NCBI RefSeq assembly: GCF_000143415.4
Contig: NW_003314357.1
Span: forward strand, 455,795 to 519,794
Direction: 5' to 3'
Length of the DNA stretch: 64,000 bases
DNA from: Selaginella moellendorffii
Lineage: Eukaryota; Streptophyta; Lycopodiopsida; Selaginellales; Selaginellaceae
The first letter of the stretch is position 1. The number at the start of each line of letters is the position of its first letter. A program made the translations under genes and the position numbers. Below are positions 45,009-54,672 of this stretch, piece after piece. The notes under the pieces were generated by a model. It saw nothing but the letters and a program-made list of their open reading frames with translations, searched no databases and was not told the origin of the DNA.

Positions 45009-45938
45009 TTAAGGTTTATTTTTCCATATTAACTTTTTATGAGTACTAGAAAAAGAATTTATTGTTAGATATCCATTATTTTCAATTGTTAAAACAGCAA
45101 ATATTAGACAATTTTGGTTATAAACATCACTTTTCCAATATATATTGCTTTTATCATCAATTATAAGTAACTGACCATCACTTTGAAGGTGAAGATAACA
45201 AAATGTATCATATTTAATGGACATAGTAGACCATATAGTTTTGTAATTCTTAACATCTTGAACTAGTAAATTACAATTTTTTAATTTTGCTTTAAATTCA
45301 TTGTTTGTAGATACTAAAGCATTATTATTTATTATATGTGTACCAAGAAATTTTAAAGGACCACTTATCAATTGTGTGCGATATGGCCAACATTGTAAAA
45401 TATCATGATCAATAGAGTTATATAATGCATTATCATCAGGTAGGCCTTTGGGATAATCTATATGAGGGTATATTTCCTTAGGATGTCTAGTAGAATTTCC
45501 TAATGCATAATAATCTATTGAAAAATATCTATATAATACAATCATTGCTTTTGGGGCATATTGATAAACATGATATTCTAAAATGCGTAACATTTGAAAA
45601 AACATATTACGAACATAAAAAGATTGAAACTGAGAATTTGGTGGAAGTGTATTACAATTATGAAAGTTTCTTATATCAAATAGATTTATATAAAGTCTCA
45701 TAGCTACTCTTTGCCTTTGATTACCAATAAAAACTTCCCATCCATGATAAGTTCCATTATTACCAACTGTTATAAGCATATTGGGATTTATGCTGTTAAT
45801 TAAAACTCTAAATCTATCTATTAATATAAAAATGTCTCTATTAGAAAAATGACCATAAATTACGCTCCATCTTGCTTGAGGTGGTTGAGCATCACAACTA
45901 AAACTAAGAAGAAATAACCATAAAATTATATAAACCAT
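45009..45938 (-). CDS. Secreted protein with bulb-type lectin-like C-terminus (309 aa, AT-rich)
   Basis: An intact ATG-to-stop frame starting with a clear signal peptide (MVYIILWLFLLSFSCDAQ). Residues ~20-205 form a domain I do not recognise, rich in aromatic residues (NGTYHGWEVFIGNQRQRVAM, YHVYQYAPKAM, HPKEIYPHIDYPKG). Residues ~210-309 resemble a bulb-type mannose-binding lectin fold: repeated beta-strand phrases (KNCNLLVQD, TIWSTMS, CYLHLQSDGQLLIIDDKSNI, YWKS, NGYLTI, KLIW) with the alternating pattern of that family, though the sugar-binding QxDxNxVxY motif is not intact. Codons are strongly A/T-ending, unlike the GC-rich genes at 26-41 kb. A 930-bp open frame in such AT-rich sequence is unlikely by chance. 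It may act extracellularly. Lectin call moderate; role unknown. Confidence 0.6.
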   Translation of the reverse strand: MVYIILWLFLLSFSCDAQPPQARWSVIYGHFSNRDIFILIDRFRVLINSINPNMLITVGNNGTYHGWEVFIGNQRQRVAMRLYINLFDIRNFHNCNTLPPNSQFQSFYVRNMFFQMLRILEYHVYQYAPKAMIVLYRYFSIDYYALGNSTRHPKEIYPHIDYPKGLPDDNALYNSIDHDILQCWPYRTQLISGPLKFLGTHIINNNALVSTNNEFKAKLKNCNLLVQDVKNYKTIWSTMSIKYDTFCYLHLQSDGQLLIIDDKSNIYWKSDVYNQNCLIFAVLTIENNGYLTINSFSSTHKKLIWKNKP

Positions 45939-48191
45939 ATTATTTTGATATAGAAAATCAGGTTTTAAATTATAAAGTGTAATATGGTTGTAAAAAACTG
46001 AATGTATTTAAGTTAACTTTTAAAAATATAATATTAAGCTTTACTTTCATAAAGATAACTTTTATTTATAAAAAGATAGATAAAAAAGGTTGAAATTCCT
46101 TTAATTTTATATTTATGCTTCTATCTCTTGCATACTCACTACTTTTTTATTTTATTGAGCTGGCACATTCCAAGTCATAGAGATTCCCAGAATATTCCTT
46201 GAACAATATTCCTCTAGAATGTTCTTTTTCCCCAAGGGGATTAGAGGTTAACTAAGGATTTACCATTGTGCTCTCTATAACACATCTATAGAGTTTTGTC
46301 TTTCTCCCAAGAGTATGTTAAGGGTTAGCCCCCTCAATAAATGGTGATCACAGTGGAATGCCTTAGGCAAGCCAACATTCTATAGTTTTGTTGTACTTGT
46401 GTCCAGACTAGAACCTCTAGTTCTTGTTGGCGGTGTCTTGGGTTGGGAAATCCTGTAGATTTCATAGTTTTCTTTTGGTTCCTTTCATTTTCTTTCTTCT
46501 TTTTTGCAACTCTAAATTTCAATTGTAAATTCTCTCGTTTTGAAGCTCCATTTCTTGTGTTGTTTGTTATACAGGTAGATCTTCTCCTAAGATTTTTAAC
46601 AGTGTGCATCTTTCTTAATTTCACTCTCAGTTTCACAATATGTGAGCCCAAGGATCCTTGTTTAAGCACCTTCTTTTCTTGTGTTTTGTGCCTTTGTTTT
46701 GAGTGTTTTCTCTTGTGGATTCTTTCTCAAGCTTTTAGATCTCTTTGAGAGATTTCTCTAAACACAGGTTTCATCATTTTTCATTCAATATCAGCCATGT
46801 TTGAGAGAGTTCTTACTTGCTTGGAAGTTGTCTTTTCTTTTCTTCCCGCTAGTGAAGTATGAATGCTTTATATAGGCACAAAGATCTTGTTTGTAGGTTA
46901 CAATAAGGCATTTAGATTTAGGCACATGTAAGCTTTTTCTCTTCTCTTCTTTTCTCTTTGAGCTTTGCATGGTTCTCATCATCATAACAAGGGGTTCTTG
47001 GCTTCTTAAATCCTAACTTTGAACTTCTATTATACACTTTGATCTCTTATTTCTTTAGAGAGTCCTTATGCCCAATGCTTCATAGTAGATCTCTTACTCC
47101 AAGCTTGGATGTAATACACATTCATGGTATTTGTGGTCGTGACTTTGAAGGAGCCTTTAATTAGTCTTTGGAGTGGCACATTAGAGTTTCCTCTTCACAT
47201 CCGTCCTCTTTTCTTCTCTTTTGCTCATTATCAATTGGGTTTAGTGTCAATATTTCTTCATGGTGAATGCCACTTCTTTTTTAATTTTCACTTCATTTTC
47301 ACATCTACTTTGTGGGAGCAGCAGCACAGATTAGTAGGAGGCACATATCTTCACAAGAAAAAGAATTGAGTGAGTTCTGCATCAATATCTCAAGATCTTC
47401 ACTCAACTTGGTGGTAATGGCAAATGCCCTGGCTTAGAAAATGCAACTGAAAATGTCCATGGACCCAAAATTGGCAATAAGTTCTTTGAGGATGTGGATG
47501 TGCACCCCCCTTCAGCATATTTCTTGGCTAGGTATTTGCCACATTTCTGGATTATTGTGGAGATCCCTTTTGGGCCAGCATATTTAGCAACCTGAATTTA
47601 CATTAACTTTGTAGTAGTTTCTTGGTTATGAGCAATGACTACTTTTACTTCATCTCTACCTTCCAGCATTATCTTTCTTCTCTCTTTCACTTTCTTTCTT
47701 CTTTTATTTTTCCTGTTGTCTTGGCAAATGCCTCTTTTGGGCATTTGTGAGTGGTCCCTAGAGTTTATCCCAATGGGTTTTCCCTATAGTCTAGAACTTT
47801 TCACTCTCTGCTTTCTTCTTCCTCTTTCTTCAATCTTTGGTTCTTCATTTTGCAGTATCTATCCTCATGAAGATTCTCCACATTTAGGATTTTACAGCAT
47901 CTAGAGCATCTTGGTGTTTTTTGAGTGGTAGGGCATGGGTTCTTGTGTGACAGAGCCATGCACGGTCCTCTTCTGGTCACTACTTGTGTTGGAGCTCTAA
48001 AGTCACAAAGATTCTTGGTGGGGCATTTGTAACAAGCATCTTTTCGCTTCTTCACTAGGTCAATATGGGTTTTTGGGTTGGGGCCCTGCACAATTCTTCT
48101 GTGGTCGCTTGTTGAGCTAATGTATTGGAGCTACAGAGGTAAGAGAATATTTGTTAAGTAAATATTCCTCTAGAATATTCTTTTTCACTAT
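45939..48191. other. T-rich region bounded by a repeated 26-bp sequence
   Basis: AATATTCCTCTAGAATGTTC (continuing TTTTTC) at ~46,207-46,232 recurs as AATATTCCTCTAGAATATTC at ~48,165-48,190. The ~1.9 kb between is pyrimidine-rich on the plus strand and includes an imperfect duplication near 47,950-48,145 (for example TGCACGGTCCTCTTCTGGTC versus TGCACAATTCTTCTGTGGTC). Frames such as 47,801-48,091 (minus) are Cys-rich but unconvincing. Probably a non-coding transposon remnant. Confidence 0.4.
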
Positions 48192-48545
48192 ATTAGGGGA
48201 AAGGCATGATAGCGAGGGTGTTTGGCAGACACGATAAGCTATCATTTAATGATATTGAGGGACCAATTTCAATATCACGGGGGTTCTTGATACTAGCAAG
48301 TCCAAGCCAATGGAACAAGTTTCTCAAAACAGGCCGAGTATGCTCAGCAAGAAACACATAGGGTTCCTACTTTATGTTTATCAAATCTAAGTGCATGTTC
48401 ATTGACCAGTTTCTCAACTAGCTCAAGTGGGAACTGATAATGGGTCTAGCAATACTAACCTCCTGCCGTCGTGGCAGTAAGGTAAGAGTGTCCGTAAGGA
48501 CTGGTTGACAAGTAACTTTCGATACCTGAAGTCACATTCGCGACA
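48192..48545 (-). repeat. R1-family LTR piece, 3' LTR position
   Basis: Matches ~14,295-14,617. It ends ...ATTCGCGACA, directly followed on the plus strand by CTCTCCCCCCTAGGG, so the sense strand has a polypurine tract abutting TGTCGCGAATG. The left part of the LTR is missing. Confidence 0.65.
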
Positions 48546-50803
48546 CTCTCCCCCCTAGGGAAGATCGACGTCCTCGTTGATGCATACTCGAGTCTAGAAT
48601 ACCGCCAAGGAAACAACTCCAGAAAAAATTCATAGTATTCACACTATGTGAGAAATGCACCGACTTAAATGAGTTAGGAGGCAACCTCTTTGTCTAACGC
48701 GGATGCCCTACTAGCTCAGACACCTTCCGGCCGTCGCCGATAAGGAAATGACCAATAGAGTTAGCCACCCTTGCTGCTCTGGGTGTCACTCAACTACAAA
48801 AGTGTGATACACCCCTGCCCGCAAGGACATAGATAGAAAAGCTAGAGGCCCCAACCCTCCTGAGCAAAGAAACCAAACCCGTCGGTAAGGTTTAGATAGA
48901 CTACTGTCAACAGGTAGTTAGAGTTGTTTACACGGTCACGCCCTTTTTAACGGAATAAGGAACATCGACAGAGAGGCGGGTTATGTGATCAGTCGATAGT
49001 AGCTACCCCATGACTAGAGATTTCAACATGCACACGAAGTGCTGAAGCCAATCTGCCTATACTGGCCCAAACTCAAAGATCAATAGATGGACAATATCAA
49101 AGTCATAGACAATGATATCTTAGAGATTTAATTATCAGTGAATAAAGCTTAGATTAGAATACAAAAGTATTCCAAGTAAGTTATCATCCGATAAACCAGT
49201 ATTATAAGATAGAAACCACCAAGATCATCATAATTGGTAAACATAGGAATCACCATCTAACAAAAGTCAATAGCAAGTAGATTATCAAGGAAACTCAATA
49301 ATGAAACTTAACTACCGAAAATGGCAGATAATATGCCAAACAACTCATAAAACACAACTCAAAAAACATAAAGTATCATTGACTAACAAGCACAATGCTC
49401 GTGAATGTATCACCTGAAAGAAATAACATCCTAATCTATCGAAACTAACTCGAGCAATAATCAATAGAACAGAATGAATATGGCAAGACCAACAAACATA
49501 GCGTTCATGCCAACCATCGCACTAGCCAATCCAAATAGATCCCAACCAACAACACCAAGGAACTCAAGTTGCCTAAGCAAGTGTTAGCAACATCCTACTA
49601 ATGTCTCAAACCCAAGAGACCAATCTAGAACAAACCACAAAAAAAATATGTGGTAATGCAAAAAGCCATAAGCTATCAAAGAAAACAACTAACCATCATG
49701 AAAGATCATTAATTATCCTATCAAAAGAGATATGCAAAATCATCGTCAAAGAAGGAATCCACCATCTCGAAGAATAGCAAATCAGTCTAGATTAACGATA
49801 ATCAAGCAAAACCTTCGACAAGGATAATCAATTATCCTAGATGATAGTCAATCATAACCATTGATTGCCAGATGCAAATACTAACTTCAACATCAAAGCT
49901 AAAGAGCCAAAAATGCCTTCCCCCGACAACTTCGGATAAATGGAACAATGAGTATGAAAACTCAAAAAACCAAAAGCTCGAAGAAGCCTATAATTAAGTC
50001 TTTCCTAATAATGATCATAAGTCTCATAAAAGCTAACTTCAATGCTAAAGAAGAAATCATGGTGCAACCCACAATGTCTTCCTCAACACATCCATAAGCC
50101 AAACTTTATAATGCCAAAGCTAATGAAGAGTATTTTTGCATCAATCCAAAAGCCAAACACAATGGAGCCATGCTCAACAAGTGATCACTAAACGATCCTC
50201 CATGAATTCATCTATAGCAAGACGTAACTCACTTCATAACAAGCACAAGAAGAATCATCAATGATCAATATATCCCAACTGAAATCCAACAAAGATTTAA
50301 TCACTTCAATATCAATCACTAACTCTTCCTCTCGTAAAGCTAGTATAGTTCATGATTAAATCACTTTTCAAAGAAAAACTAAAGCTCAACCCCTACTAAA
50401 CAATCTCGTCTAGAACACAACTAACTCAACTTGCCACTTAGTTCATTTGAACGTCAACACAGTTGCTAACTAGCAAATGCACAAATGTCAATAACACAAA
50501 GCCATAGCCAAATCATCAACACTATCTTCATCAAGACTAATGAAACTCGACATCAATTTTGTGGAGAGACATCTCATCTCACTCAAGTCTCAATATCAAC
50601 AATGTCAATGATAAGGCATCACTTCAATGCCATCAACACTAAGACAAAGCTAAAAGAAAGCAAGAGTGAATCACCACTCGGAGCTTTTTAGCAACCAAGC
50701 TAACCAAAGTCAAAGATACTATACTTAGTATCCGAGACTAATCATTCAGCAAAACTCAGTTTTAGATAACATATGATCAAGGAGTGATTCACCACATCCA
50801 CAT

Positions 50804-51448
50804 TGTAAAAAACCAAAGAGAACGACTTGAGAGATGATCTATAGGGGTTCAAATATAGAGGGAAAGGGCCCATAAACAAGAGTGCACCCCCTTTTCCAAT
50901 TGGTTAAGGGTCTTGGGATACTTGGGGTTAAGCGTCCTTGGGTTTGAATAGTACTGGGCTGGGTGACCTCCCAGGAAGTCCAAATTCAGGAGCTTACATT
51001 TGGTATTAGAGGGGTCTTAAATCCAACAGAGAAATTCAGGAGCTTACATTTGGTATCAGAGGGGTCTTAAATCCAACTCTGTTGGTTGGATAAAGGAATC
51101 ATACCACATGTTGATTGACATCTGGCTGGTCCAATTTGCTCCCGTTGGGCTCAACCCGAGGGGTAGGGTGTCAAGAGAGCGGGGCTCTCGGGAGAGCTAC
51201 GGCTCTCAGCTTCCGTTCACGAGGGCATGAACTTGCAGGGAAGCGTGGTGAATTGTAAGCAACCAAAGAGAACGACTTGAGAGATGATCCATAGGGGTTC
51301 AAATATAGAAGGAAAGGGCCCATGAACAAGAGTGCACCCCCTTTTCCAATTGGTTAAGGGTCTTGGGATACTTGGGGTTAAGCGTCCTTGGGTTTGAATA
51401 GTACTGGGCTGGGTGACCTCCCGAGAAGTCCAAATTCAAGAGCTTACA
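50804..51448 (+). mobile_element. Complete Cassandra-like TRIM with 5S rRNA-like segment in both LTRs
   Basis: Two 195-bp LTRs (50,804-50,998 and 51,254-51,448) with TGTAA...TTACA ends enclose a 255-bp non-coding internal region. A primer site TTTGGTATTAGAGG follows the first LTR, and a second, better site TTTGGTATCAGAGG follows a short duplication. Each LTR carries 71 bp matching the 3' part of plant 5S rRNA (50,911-50,981 and 51,361-51,431): GGGTTAAGCGTCCTTGGG (A-box, intermediate element) and GGGTGACCTCCCAGGAAGTC (C-box). This is the layout of Cassandra TRIMs. No protein is coded. It lies inside LARD-like copy 2. The target duplication is unclear. Confidence 0.85.
50911..50981 (+). other. 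5S rRNA-like Pol III control region, LTR 1
   Basis: Keeps TTAAGCGT (A-box) and GGGTGACCTCCCAGGAAGTCC (C-box), with AGTACTGGGCT between them. The 5' third of a true 5S gene is not recognisable, so this is a derived promoter-like segment, not a ribosomal gene. The partner in LTR 2 is at 51,361-51,431, with CCCGAGAAGTCC in place of CCCAGGAAGTCC. Confidence 0.8.
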
Positions 51449-53087
51449 TACGACTCAGATGAAATCCAACACTACGGACTAAATGTAACCAAATGATATT
51501 GACAGAGGTAGAGTCGACATGCTAACATGAAAAACTCATGTAAGTCTACCAACACGATCCTCCGCAACACCATCCGGTAAAGCAAGCCCACCATTGCTAA
51601 ATCATCATCGAGTGAAGCAAGTGTCAACAGTTCTCGACAAAGTCTATAAGCAATCACTAGTCGCAAAGCAACTAATAATCACCCTTCAACTTGCCTTCAC
51701 AAGACCTAAACACCAACTCTTGTCATCAAGTTATATACTTGCCCAATATGAACGTGATACCCCAGGTACGAGATAAAAGTTCATAGACAAGCACAAACTA
51801 AATGACCACTCGAATCCAACTCAACCGCAATAAGCTCACTAAAACATTTAGTCACTACCTCTGAGCATGCCTTTGAAGAGGCTAGCTATACGATCAACAC
51901 TCAGTCGAAACTAAAGTGAAGACCATAAGATGGACTCATATCGGTACACAACCTCCTCATAAACAAAGCTATAGTACGGGTACTAACATCTCAACCTCAA
52001 ACAACTAAGTTGGACATCACCATCCTCAGCCAAGGCGCAGGGATACCAAGACTAAGTCAAGATCAGTGAGAGCTCACTACTCTCATAGAGTCTAACGTAA
52101 TGCAAGATGCAACCTGCCACTAAGCACAATGCTACAAAAAAAAAGGTACAAGGGTCACCTTTCTGAGAAAAGTGCACGGCCACTTTTCTACACCAACCTT
52201 AAACTCTATCCAACTCAATTGCCTTAGCCCCAAAAGTTAGTATCCCTTTTAGGCCGCATCATACAAACTACCTACCAAGGTTTAGGCTAGCCAAAGTCAA
52301 CTCTAACCCCTTCACTAGTTTGTATTGGCTTACGAAAGCGGAAAAGTTTTCAAGCAAAGTTATCAATAGATCAGCCATTGGAAAAGCCTAAGAAAATTTG
52401 TGGAAAATTTTCCATCCTAAAGAAAGAATGACTCTCAGTCCAGGAATGCAAACTTTCAAAACTCAACCAACTTCTGCCTACCTACTACTTCACATAAGTT
52501 CATCTCAACACAAATTCTCATGATCCAACAATGTGTCTAAGCATCGAACATCTTTGCCCATCTAATCGATATCCAACACCGACAACCGCAAAGTGCAAAA
52601 TGAATATCCAAGGCTTGATCACGAAGACCACATCTTCGGATATCCACATTGCACTAACACTCTTCTTCAATCACCTTCAAAATCCAATGTGAAGCCAAAA
52701 CACTAACAAGAAAAATAACATGGAAAATCAAGGTCCAAGGAAAATTCCTCATCACTTGAAATAACAATGCTACCTCCACTAACACAAGTGCTAGTGATGT
52801 CAATGCCCTAACTACACATTTTCTCCATCCAACAATCTACTCCAAGTGCTAACAGATCAACTGACGAGCTATAGCAAATGAATGCTACAACCCTTTTCCA
52901 ACACTTTAATGGGCAAACTCAAGGAAACAAGGTACCAACATAAGCTTAGCATAATGGACCATCATCGAGAATCTAGTCAAGGCTACTACAATGCTACTAT
53001 ATGCAAGTAGACTAGCTTCACCATCAACCACTTTGGGGTTGATCATCATTTATCCAAACAACTTCGTAAATATATTGCTCTGATACC

Positions 53088-53594
53088 AACTATAGTGCAC
53101 TTTATCTCTCTCCCCTTAAGCCAACTGAAAAAGGGGCAATTGCTTGATGAGAGAGCCCTTAATGGTTATTTTATCCCCATTTATCCCCCAAGGTTTTAAA
53201 GATCCACGGTGACAGTATATCCAAATCTCATCCCATGATCACATGCGCTACAAAGCCCAAAGCTTGTGTTCCTCAGGGGGGGCTATGGGGGGTTCCAAAT
53301 ATATAGTAAGGATAGTGATTGGAATGCATGTTTAACCACCTAAGACATTAGTTTGGCTTCCGTCGGGCTATGTCGCTTCTTGTTCTATATCTAACTTGGG
53401 TCTAGGCCCAAGCTCCATGCTACTTTAGTTGGTGGGGTACCCTCCTTCTCGCATTATGCCACCAGTATACCAAAATCGTGCCAGACACTGTCTGACACTA
53501 TTTTGTGTATAGGTGTTGGATATGGGGAGTTGGTGCTTGTGGGATTGTATTGGACCCTCATTTTGTAGTGTAATGAGCTTAGAGTTTAGCTCTA
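53088..53594 (+). repeat. LTR-like sequence right of the LARD primer site
   Basis: 53,100-53,165 resembles the element A LTR (CCAACTGAAAAAGGGGCAAT with CTTGATGAGAGAGCCC versus CCAACTGGCTAAAGGGGTGATCACTTGATTGTAGAGCC). 53,250-53,560 resembles the R1 LTR in plus orientation (GCTTGTGTTCCTCAGGGGGG, TTTTGTGTATAGGTGTTGGA). A composite of LTR pieces. Limits approximate. Confidence 0.45.
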
Positions 53595-54100
53595 AATTCA
53601 GGTGCGCTACAAACATTAATGCCAAACCATATAAAACAGCTCAAAAACACTATATTGACAATATGGCCGATTGCTAATTGGGTCATATTCACCTTAGATG
53701 AGATGGAAAATCTTGAGAAATCTAATTTCAATTTTGAGAGGATAAAAATTGGAGATAGAAGTGATAGAATTGACATTATTCCTATAAAGATGTAAAATAA
53801 TCTAGCAAGAAAAGGTAAAGTGCTTAAATTTATTTCTTCCATCTCAAAATAGAAGCAAGGAAATATAAACTTGGCTCACATGCTTAAGTGTGAAATTATC
53901 TCTATGAAGTTTATCATTGCACTTGCAAAGGAGTACATTCTCAAAAAAAAGATGGAGAGTAAAATAATTGCTATTTAAGACCTTTATTGCATATGTGTAA
54001 ACTTTATGAAGCATGAGGAATATGAGAAGGTGTATACTCCTTGCAAGCACATGTACTACATCTTTTATACCAAGATTCTAAAGTGGATATTTATGTACAC
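53595..54100 (+). pseudogene. Relic of MULE-like SWIM transposase (second copy)
   Basis: Matches 1,570-2,114. Readable pieces are TLDEMENLEK, FNFERIKIGDRSDR, YTPCKHMYYIF and others, with several stops, and the first SWIM cysteine pair is damaged (CIC.. replaced by CICVNF). Differences from the first copy are mainly transitions. It keeps one base lost from copy 1 near 1,712. Confidence 0.75.
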
Positions 54101-54269
54101 TAGACACTTTCTATAAATAGATAATAAGACCAAAATGGGAGTGATACATAGGGCATCATAGTGAGAGTGTTTAATAGACACAGTAAGTTATCACATAACA
54201 AATATTGAAGGACTAAGCTCAATATTGTAAGGGTTCCCAACATTAGTAAATTATAGTCCACATAGTTTT
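54101..54269 (-). repeat. R1 LTR piece left of element B
   Basis: Matches ~14,250-14,400 (CTATAAATAG, ATTGAAGGACTAAGCTCAATATTG). The last five bases, GTTTT (54,265-54,269), are the left target duplication of element B. Confidence 0.5.
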
Positions 54270-54657
54270 TGTCAAGACCCCCAACAAGATCAAGACTGGA
54301 AAATGCTAAAGACAAAGAGAAAAAGCTAGTGAAAACAAAGAAGAGGCCTTAGACTGGTGTTGATTCAGATTGTGGAGAAATGGAACAAGGCTAACCTATA
54401 TATACTATAGGTTGATGAAGCTCCACCACTCTTGGATCGAGGACAGCCTAAATACAGCTGAGGTCGAGGAGGCGCCACATCATCATCAGGAATGTGGCTC
54501 GAGACTCAGGAATCGGGAAGTGTCTCGAGACTCAGGAAATAGGGAAGTGTCTCGAGAGTCAGGAATAGAGAAGTGTCTCGAGAGTCAGGAATGTGGTCTG
54601 CAGGTCAGGAATCCGGCGAGAGTCAGGAATGTGGCAAGAATTGGGGGATTCCTGACA
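54270..54657 (-). repeat. 3' LTR of element B (388 bp)
   Basis: Contains four or five degenerate copies of a TCTCGAGAGTCAGGAAT-type unit (54,480-54,625), a TATATATA box and the self-primer complement at 54,360-54,374. It differs from the 5' LTR at one base in one TCTCGAGA(C/G)TCAGGAAA unit. Confidence 0.93.
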
Positions 54658-54672
54658 GCACCCCCTCCTCAA
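54658..54672 (-). other. Polypurine tract of element B
   Basis: The sense strand reads GAGGAGGGGGTGC directly before the 3' LTR. The pol stop codon overlaps its start. Confidence 0.65.

Larger units (their letters stand above)
48546..53087 (-). mobile_element. LARD-like internal region, copy 2, with primer site and nested TRIM
   Basis: About 4.5 kb without coding domains. It is bounded by a polypurine tract at 48,546-48,560 and, at the other end, a perfect tRNA-iMet-type primer site (GCTCTGATACCA at 53,072-53,083, TGGTATCAGAGC on the sense strand). That fixes the minus orientation. 49,440-53,060 aligns with 17,315-20,440, and this copy keeps far more C and G. A Cassandra-like TRIM (50,804-51,448) is inserted. 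It is a large retrotransposon derivative that must rely on another element's enzymes. Confidence 0.68.

Noticed and set aside
45009-45938. Ribosome-inactivating protein with lectin domain
   Set aside because: The lectin-like tail tempted this call, but the N-terminal domain lacks the recognisable glycosidase active-site pattern.
46334-46748. Overlapping frames of 101-111 codons
   Set aside because: They reflect strand asymmetry (T-rich plus strand) and not coding sequence.
50911-50981. A genuine 5S rRNA gene
   Set aside because: Only the internal-promoter half is recognisable, it lies in both LTRs of a TRIM, and there is no tandem array.
50804-51448. A clean 5-bp target duplication around the TRIM
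   Set aside because: Left flank ends CACAT and right flank starts TACGA; only an ambiguous ACAT could be shared.
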